Positions 58,815-64,000 of a DNA stretch of 64,000 nt are shown in pieces. Every line of letters begins with the position of its first letter. The stretch's first letter is position 1. Below the pieces are notes generated by a model that saw only the letters and a program-made list of their open reading frames with translations, did no database searches and had not been told where the DNA came from. The translations under genes and the position numbers were made by a program. The DNA lies in assembly GCF_001512285.1 (NCBI RefSeq), contig NZ_LNUV01000006.1, positions 1,476,361 through 1,540,360 of the forward strand, in the 5' to 3' direction. Source of the DNA: Arthrobacter sp. EpRS71 (GTDB lineage Bacteria > Actinomycetota > Actinomycetes > Actinomycetales > Micrococcaceae).

Positions 58815-59720
58815 ATGATGAGCCGGCGGTGGCGTTCTTTTGCGGTGGGCATGGCCGTCGCTGTGACACTGCCGCTCCTGGCCGGCTGCGACTCCACCGG
58901 ATCCGGCAGCCCCGGCAGCTCCGGCAGCTCCTCGCCGGCCGCCAGCCGAAGCCCTGGACCCATCACCGTGGAGGTCAACCAATCCCGGGATCAATACGGT
59001 AAGCAAACCATCCAAATACAGCTCACGAACACCACGGATTCGCCATTGACCGTGACCGGCGCCCGGCTGCAATCCAGGCTGTTTGAAGGTGGCATCTCCT
59101 GGGATTCATCAGAGGGCGGCCTTGAGTTGCCACCCCGTCAGCCCAAAAGCCTTCCTGCTGCTTTGCCCGCGGCCACCTGCGAAGCATCCAAAGACGCGTC
59201 AACAGAACTCACCGCCAAGATCAACTACTCAGCACCGGACACGGGCTCCCTGGAAGAGACCACCAGCGCCTCGGATCCCTTCGGCGTCCTGCCCAGGAAC
59301 GCCGGCGAGCTGTGCATCGCCGCGGAAGCAGCAACCATCGCAACCATGGTCTTGGACCCCCAACTTGAGGTGGCCGCGGACGGTCGCACCGCCGTCGTGC
59401 GCCTTGTCATTACCCCAGCCACGCCGGAAAGTGACATGCCGGGCTTCACCATCGAATCATTCGAGGAGACCACGCTGCTGGCGCAATCCCCCGCAGCTCC
59501 CTGGCCCGTGAACGTCACCGTGGGCGCAGCCCAACAGGAAGTCCCGCTGACCATTCGCCCGGCCCGCTGTGATCCCCATGCTGTTGCTGAAGACAAGGTG
59601 GGAACCCTCTTGCCGCTGAGGGTAGCTATCGGTGACCGAAAGGGCCTGCTGAAGATTCCGGCCTCGAATGACTTGCGCGGCCGGATCTACCACTTCGTCA
59701 CCGCCGCCTGCGCAGGCTAA
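58815..59720 (+). CDS. Lipoprotein of unknown function
   Basis: A 301-residue exported lipoprotein with lipobox LLAGC, a Ser/Gly/Pro linker and a beta-rich C-terminal region with cysteines near ATCEAS, GELCIAA and PARCDPH and a final AACAG. No named family. The ATG at 58815 lies 6 nt after TACACT, a -10 element, so the mRNA is probably leaderless. Faces the DAG-kinase-like gene. Confidence 0.8.
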   Translation: MMSRRWRSFAVGMAVAVTLPLLAGCDSTGSGSPGSSGSSSPAASRSPGPITVEVNQSRDQYGKQTIQIQLTNTTDSPLTVTGARLQSRLFEGGISWDSSEGGLELPPRQPKSLPAALPAATCEASKDASTELTAKINYSAPDTGSLEETTSASDPFGVLPRNAGELCIAAEAATIATMVLDPQLEVAADGRTAVVRLVITPATPESDMPGFTIESFEETTLLAQSPAAPWPVNVTVGAAQQEVPLTIRPARCDPHAVAEDKVGTLLPLRVAIGDRKGLLKIPASNDLRGRIYHFVTAACAG

Positions 59721-59725
59721 CGGAC

Positions 59726-60625
59726 CTAGCCCAGAGTAGCCAAAGCCCCGGGAGCGCACTCCACCTTGACCTTGACGTTAGCCTCCACGCTCTTTACCTC
59801 ACCATCAATTTGGTACGGAAGCGGCTTGAGGGTGGTGAATTCGTAGCTGCTCACACTCGGCTGATCGCCCAGTCCCTGCGTAGCGGCCTTCAGCGCAGTG
59901 AGGACAGTGCGCCATTTGGGCATGTGCGGGAAGACGATCACCTCGAACTTCCCATCCGACGGGTGATTCTCTGCCTCGCTCAACGTGGCATATTTGGCCA
60001 TTTCGTTGATATTGGCGAAGACAAGGCTGTCGAACTTTCTGCGCTTCCCATCCGCCAAGCGGATACCAAAAGGCTCGAACTTGGAGAAAGTCTGAATGAC
60101 GGTGACCATTTCCTTGAGGGCGCCCTTACTGCCCTTTTCAAGTTCGGTGGCCACCACCGGAGTGAGTCCGAACCCGATGTAGGAATGCGCGTATTCGAAA
60201 GGCTCGTTCTCTTGTTGTCCCGTGTGAATGCGAAGGAGGTCGATGTTGTGGACCCGCCCGTCAGCAATGGCCTCTTCCAACGGCTTTGTCCCAATGATCC
60301 GGCTGTGGTCGTTGGCGTTGCCCGCGGCCCGGACTGCGCAGACGGCCTTCGGGTTTCCGGCCTGCATCACACCGTTGACCACCTCGTTGTAGCCGCCATC
60401 TCCACTGACCGAAACCACCAGGACGTCGCCGCCCTCAGAGGCCGCTTCCCGCGCCAGGTCAACTGCATGCCCGGCGTGCTCCGTGGGCTGAAGCGTGATT
60501 TTGGGCTGATACGTGAGCAGCTCCCTCAGCTTGTCATGCAGCTGCTGCGCCAACTCAGGTGCATCCCCGGTGCTGTTGGGATTGAAGATGATGACAATCG
60601 ACTCAAAGGTCCGTGCAGAATCCAT
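59726..60625 (-). CDS. Diacylglycerol kinase-like lipid kinase
   Basis: A 299-residue enzyme of the DAG/LCB kinase fold. IIFNPNSTG at the N-terminus, the glycine loop SVSGDGGYNEVVNG (family SGGDGT, here SGDGGY), and later blocks AGNANDHSR and HSYIGFG support it. The changed loop order is unusual but the following N-E-V is kept. It would phosphorylate a lipid at the membrane. Stands alone. Confidence 0.85.
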   Translation of the reverse strand: MDSARTFESIVIIFNPNSTGDAPELAQQLHDKLRELLTYQPKITLQPTEHAGHAVDLAREAASEGGDVLVVSVSGDGGYNEVVNGVMQAGNPKAVCAVRAAGNANDHSRIIGTKPLEEAIADGRVHNIDLLRIHTGQQENEPFEYAHSYIGFGLTPVVATELEKGSKGALKEMVTVIQTFSKFEPFGIRLADGKRRKFDSLVFANINEMAKYATLSEAENHPSDGKFEVIVFPHMPKWRTVLTALKAATQGLGDQPSVSSYEFTTLKPLPYQIDGEVKSVEANVKVKVECAPGALATLG

Positions 60626-60657
60626 ACGTACTCCTCCTAGGTGCGCCCGTTTAACTT

Positions 60658-61413
60658 CTACCCATTGCGCTGGGCGTCAATCAGGTGCCGGGTGGAGTGA
60701 GCGATGAAGGGGCGTCCAGCTCTCATGTGCTCGTCCAGCTCCTTGAGTTTGTCACGATAGGCCGCCACGGAGAAGTCGGGCACCCACCACACACATTTAC
60801 GGAGAATCCACACCACCGCGCCGACGTCGAAGAACTCCATGCGGCACCGGGCCGTCCGAAGGTCCACGACGGTGAAGCCGGCAGCTTCCGCAGCGGCCGA
60901 CTCGGCGTGCGGATCGCGGCCCTTCCTCTGTTCCGGCAAAGGTCCGAGGAAGTGCTCAACGAGTTCAAACGCCGACGCCGGGCCAACATGTTGGGCAAAA
61001 TAGTGCCCGCCCGGGGCCAAGACGCGGTGAATATTGTGCCAGTCCGGCCGAACGGGATGCCTGGCCGTGACCAGGTCAAAGGACTGATCCGGGAACGGCA
61101 ACGGCCCATCGGTGGTGGCTTCAACAACTTCCACCCCACGGGGACCGAGCCTTTCAGCAGCCCGCTGGGCATTGGGTGGCCAACCCTCGGTAGCCACCAT
61201 GCGCTCAGGGAACGTGCCAGCCTCTGAAAGAACCTCTCCCCCGCCCGTATCAAGATCCAGGGCACTCCGGACGGTAGCCAGGCGCCCGGCCAGCAACGTG
61301 GCGAATCCCCACGGCGGACGCTCCTCGGTGGCTCTCCCCTCCAGCCAATCGAATCCCCACCCTGTCACGTCCGCTTCGGCAGCCTCGTTCACCAAGGTTT
61401 CGAAGTCCCTCAT
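60658..61413 (-). CDS. Class I SAM-dependent methyltransferase
   Basis: A 251-residue methyltransferase: motif I ALDLDTGGGEVLS, acidic loop MVATEGW, motif IV-like FDLVTARHPV and VLAPGGHYFAQHV. Resembles rRNA/quinone-type methyltransferases only in fold. Start codon touches the stop of the DUF1801 gene (TGATG), so the two form an operon. Substrate unknown. Confidence 0.88.
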   Translation of the reverse strand: MRDFETLVNEAAEADVTGWGFDWLEGRATEERPPWGFATLLAGRLATVRSALDLDTGGGEVLSEAGTFPERMVATEGWPPNAQRAAERLGPRGVEVVEATTDGPLPFPDQSFDLVTARHPVRPDWHNIHRVLAPGGHYFAQHVGPASAFELVEHFLGPLPEQRKGRDPHAESAAAEAAGFTVVDLRTARCRMEFFDVGAVVWILRKCVWWVPDFSVAAYRDKLKELDEHMRAGRPFIAHSTRHLIDAQRNG

Positions 61414-61778
61414 CAGTGCTCCATCTTTTTCTCTGCTGCGAGTTGGGCAGCAACTTTGGCTATCAGGCTGTAGGGAACCGGCTTGGCCAGCGGAAACTTC
61501 AGCGTCCCCTTGCCCGACAAGAACGGCGCCAGCTCAGCAGTCAGTCCTTCATCACCGCGAGGGACCGGATAGACCGAAAGGTGGTGCACCCAGGCAGCGA
61601 AGTACACCACATAGCGCCCGTCAATGGTGATGGTGGGGATGCCGTAACTGATCATCTCCCCCGCATCCGGAACAGCAGCGTGTATGGTCCGGCGTATTTC
61701 CTGGAGGATCCGCTGAGTGGCCTCAGGCTGGGCGGAGATGTACGCGTCCACTGTTTGGTGAGTCTCAGGCATGGTCAC
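61413..61778 (-). CDS. DUF1801 (YdhG/Fra-like) protein
   Basis: A 121-residue protein of the DUF1801 fold: TVDAYISAQPEATQRILQEIR, MISYGIPTI and FAAWVHHLSVYP followed by GKGTLKFP. Related proteins include an iron-binding B. subtilis protein, but most are uncharacterised. GTG 61778 has GAGGG 5 nt upstream. First gene of a two-gene operon with the methyltransferase. Confidence 0.9.
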   Translation of the reverse strand: MTMPETHQTVDAYISAQPEATQRILQEIRRTIHAAVPDAGEMISYGIPTITIDGRYVVYFAAWVHHLSVYPVPRGDEGLTAELAPFLSGKGTLKFPLAKPVPYSLIAKVAAQLAAEKKMEH

Positions 61779-61799
61779 TTTCTCCCTCTTGGTTGAGGA

Positions 61800-62591
61800 T
61801 CAGCTCTCGCCGGGAAACCGGCCGCCGATGAGCCTGGTCATGTGTTCTGCAGTGGCGAGAAGGGGTTCCACCCAGGCCTCACACGTCTCCAGAGGCATTC
61901 GAAGTGTTGGTCCGCTGATGGTCACAGCTCCCACCAAGCCGGCGGCAGAGTCAAAAACAGGGGCAGAAAGGCCGGACGCCCCGTCCTCCCTCTCACCCAC
62001 AGTGATCGCGAACCCATCGGCGCGGGTTTTCTTTACGGCAGCCTCAAGTTCCTCGGAGCTGGTGATGGTGTAGTCCGTGATGGACTCCAAAGGATCCCGC
62101 AGGACAGCTTCCATCAGCTCAGGAGACCAAGCGAGCAGGACCCTGCCGGCTGATCCGGCATGAAGAGGGACAATCTTGCCCAGGTGCATCTCGCGGCGGA
62201 GTGCGTGATGCGTATCAGCCATGGCCACGCACACCCGGTAGTGCTGCTCAGCCTTGAAGAAGCAGGCAGTCTCGCCAGTGGTGTCCCGCAAGGTCTTGAG
62301 CAGCGGGCTCAGAATGTCCACCACCTCCATCCCCCGGGTGGCAGGCGCCGCCCAATAAGCCATCCGCATGCCGATGCGGTAAGCATCGCCTTCCCGGTCC
62401 AGGAAGCCCTGGGAGGTCAAATTGGTAACCAGTCGCTGCACCGTGGACGTGGGCATGCCGGTGAACTCGCGGATATCGGCCAACTGAAGCACCGGCTCGG
62501 ACAAGGAAAAGGCATCCAGGATGGACGTGATCTTGCCCAGGACAAGCAAGGGGTTGCCGTTGGCCTTCGCGGAAGCATCGGATGCTGACAT
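61800..62591 (-). CDS. IclR family transcriptional regulator
   Basis: A 263-residue repressor/activator. N-terminal winged helix (ILDAFSLSEPVLQLADI, GMPTSTVQRLVTNL) and C-terminal effector domain (CVAMADTHHALRREMHLG, HAGSAGRVLLAW). IclR proteins sense small carboxylic acids or aromatics. I use the ATG at 62591, which fits family length. Possible target: the CoA-transferase/lyase operon at 55628, by function rather than position. Confidence 0.93.
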   Translation of the reverse strand: MSASDASAKANGNPLLVLGKITSILDAFSLSEPVLQLADIREFTGMPTSTVQRLVTNLTSQGFLDREGDAYRIGMRMAYWAAPATRGMEVVDILSPLLKTLRDTTGETACFFKAEQHYRVCVAMADTHHALRREMHLGKIVPLHAGSAGRVLLAWSPELMEAVLRDPLESITDYTITSSEELEAAVKKTRADGFAITVGEREDGASGLSAPVFDSAAGLVGAVTISGPTLRMPLETCEAWVEPLLATAEHMTRLIGGRFPGES

Positions 62592-62649
62592 AGGACTCAC
62601 GCTAAACGCTGCAGCGGGGCGGCGCCAATCCCGCCGGTAGGGTTGCACC

Positions 62650-63327
62650 ATGGGGACAGTTTTGGAGGCCGAAGGCCTGGTGGTGGGCTATGCCGGGGCT
62701 CCGGTATGCGGCGAAGTATCTGCGACGGTAGACGCGGGTGAGGTCTTGGGAATCGTCGGCGTCAACGGCGCGGGAAAGTCCACGGTAGCCCGGACCATCG
62801 CAGGACGGCAGGCCTCCCTGGCCGGAGACGTGAAGGTCCACGGCCTCCTCATCGATCCGGACGCCGTGCCGTTCCGTCGGCAGGTCTCCGCCGTTTTCGA
62901 CGACGACCTCTTCTTCCCATCGCTCACAGTCCGGGAGCATCTGCTCTTGATCGCCCGGGGGCACTCCCTCAATGATCCAGAGGCGCGCGTGGAAGAAGAA
63001 CTCGAATTCTTCGGCCTGATGGGCAGGTCCCATGCAATCCCGGATGCCCTGTCCTCCGGGCAGCGGCGCAGGCTGTTGCTCGCCGCGGGACTCATCCGCC
63101 CGTCGTCGCTCCTGATCCTCGATGAGCCGGAGCAGAGGCTGGACCCACAGATGCGCGTTGCCCTCGGTGGGCGCATTGCTGAACATGCCAAGGACGGTGG
63201 GGCGGTGGTGCTGGTGACCCACGATCCGCAACTGCTGCTCTCCACGGCCTCCACATGCTTGGTCATTGATGAGGAAGTCCGCGAATTCGATCCGGAGCAG
63301 GGGGCTTTGATCATTGCCGGGGCCTGA
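62650..63327 (+). CDS. ABC transporter ATP-binding protein
   Basis: A 225-residue ABC ATPase: Walker A GVNGAGKST, Q-loop region, signature LSSGQRRRLLLAA, Walker B LLILDEP and switch H in VLVTHDP. It is translated together with the downstream membrane protein (14-base overlap). ATG 62650 follows TAGGGT closely and may be leaderless. Divergent from the IclR gene. Confidence 0.94.
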   Translation: MGTVLEAEGLVVGYAGAPVCGEVSATVDAGEVLGIVGVNGAGKSTVARTIAGRQASLAGDVKVHGLLIDPDAVPFRRQVSAVFDDDLFFPSLTVREHLLLIARGHSLNDPEARVEEELEFFGLMGRSHAIPDALSSGQRRRLLLAAGLIRPSSLLILDEPEQRLDPQMRVALGGRIAEHAKDGGAVVLVTHDPQLLLSTASTCLVIDEEVREFDPEQGALIIAGA

Positions 63328-64000
63328 CACGCTTGCCCTTGACCGTTCCCCACAGAACCGGGAGCTGGCCTCTGAGATTGTCCGGTTCACCCGCCGATCC
63401 GCCAGACGCTATCAGCGCAGCCGGGTCTCGTGGGGAACCCGCTTCGTGGACGTTTACAGTTGGGGACTCGGCATTGGCGTTTCCCTGACCATTGCGGCCT
63501 CGTTCGTGTTGGCCTTGCGGAATGAAATCGCCAACCGCGCCTCCACCACCGGCAGCATCATCGGCGAGCAATGGCTCGTCCTGCCGGAACCCGTGTTGTG
63601 GACCGCCGTGACCTTCGCTGCCCTCGTGGTCATCAACAACCTTGCACGGAAGCTAGGACCGATGTCCGTGAATGGAGCCGAGAGCAGTTGGTGGCTGACG
63701 CTTCCCGTTGACCGCCGGCCCATGGTCCTGCCGCCCTTCCTGCGCACAGTGGCGATCACTGGAGCCGGCGCAGCCGTTGTCTACCTGCCCTTCAGCATGG
63801 TGACCGCTGTTGACCGTGCTCCGCTCCATCACCTTCTTGCTTCGCTCACCTTCGGCTTCGCAGGTGCCATTGCCGTGATTCTGGCGGCCCTGCAGCAGCT
63901 TGCTTTCATTGGTCCGGGTTCCCTGGGTATGCGTTCAGTGGGTCTGCGTTCATTGGGTGTGCGCCTACTGGGTCCGCGGCTTGGCGCGACGATTGCGGCG
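63314..64000 (+). CDS. ABC-2-type membrane protein (DUF6297-like), 3' end outside window
   Basis: The frame from TTG 63314 is open to the window end (229 codons seen). A basic cytosolic start (RFTRRSARRYQRSRV) is followed by several membrane helices (around GVSLTIAASFVLALR, TAVTFAALVVINNL, AITGAGAAVVYLP). Layout and pairing with the ATPase suggest the permease of a full exporter. Near the edge, four tandem 15-nt units encode S/L-x-G-x-R repeats. The start is uncertain; the overlap with the ATPase supports coupling. Confidence 0.75.
   Translation, partial: MPGPDTLALDRSPQNRELASEIVRFTRRSARRYQRSRVSWGTRFVDVYSWGLGIGVSLTIAASFVLALRNEIANRASTTGSIIGEQWLVLPEPVLWTAVTFAALVVINNLARKLGPMSVNGAESSWWLTLPVDRRPMVLPPFLRTVAITGAGAAVVYLPFSMVTAVDRAPLHHLLASLTFGFAGAIAVILAALQQLAFIGPGSLGMRSVGLRSLGVRLLGPRLGATIAA

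Overview
The window is a 64-kb piece of chromosome from a high-GC actinobacterium. Codon use is strongly G/C at third positions, GTG and TTG starts are frequent, several genes look leaderless, and the families present (WXG100, GlxR-type box, class C sortase with SpaA-type pilins, DUF6297-like permease, DUF2277) fit a member of the Micrococcaceae close to Arthrobacter or Paenarthrobacter. That assignment is an inference from gene content only. I saw no rRNA, tRNA, CRISPR array, prophage or insertion sequence.

Layout. 1-5 kb: the 3' part of a copper P-type ATPase, a DUF2277 gene, an orphan WXG100 protein, an EamA transporter and a CGNR-type regulator. 5-10.6 kb: a sortase-assembled pilus operon (tip-type protein, backbone pilin, class C sortase) behind a perfect 30-bp palindrome that holds a CRP/GlxR box. 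10.6-15.7 kb: small membrane proteins, a MATE exporter, a monooxygenase-fold membrane protein, DoxX, and an AztD-like zinc metallochaperone with a Zur-like box on its promoter. 15.9-20.3 kb: one very large secreted enzyme joining a rhamnogalacturonan acetylesterase to a rhamnogalacturonan lyase. 20.4-21.6 kb: a frameshifted gene remnant and a double-hotdog thioesterase.

21.8-46.8 kb is a large exopolysaccharide (EPS) cluster. It holds a large LuxR-type ATPase regulator, UDP-glucose dehydrogenase, GDP-mannose dehydratase and GDP-fucose synthase, several glycosyltransferases (one split in two), an acetyltransferase, Wzy-like polymerase, Wzx-like flippase, a Wzz/BY-kinase and a polyprenyl-phosphate sugar transferase. 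The polymer probably contains fucose and glucuronate. Three genes known from RiPP or 'HPr-rel' peptide-modification loci are mixed in: an NTP_transf_5 nucleotidyltransferase, a PqqD-family protein and an HPr-kinase-like protein. The two divergent EPS operons start from an unusual control region (about 30.9-31.7 kb): two inverted copies of a ~150-bp leader, each with a short leader ORF, flank a ~270-nt structured core. This is the strongest candidate for an undescribed system here.

47-50 kb: a lipoprotein, the replicative helicase dnaB, and a DnaA-box-rich intergenic region. 50-55.4 kb: two tandem membrane-anchored proteins with L7/L12-like domains, a zinc-ribbon protein, an FMN reductase, two alpha/beta hydrolases and a GNAT acetyltransferase. 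55.6-57.9 kb: a class III CoA-transferase coupled to an HMG-CoA lyase. 57.9-64 kb: SRPBCC, DUF4287, a lipoprotein, a diacylglycerol-kinase-like enzyme, a methyltransferase, DUF1801, an IclR regulator, and an ABC ATPase with its membrane partner, which runs off the window end.
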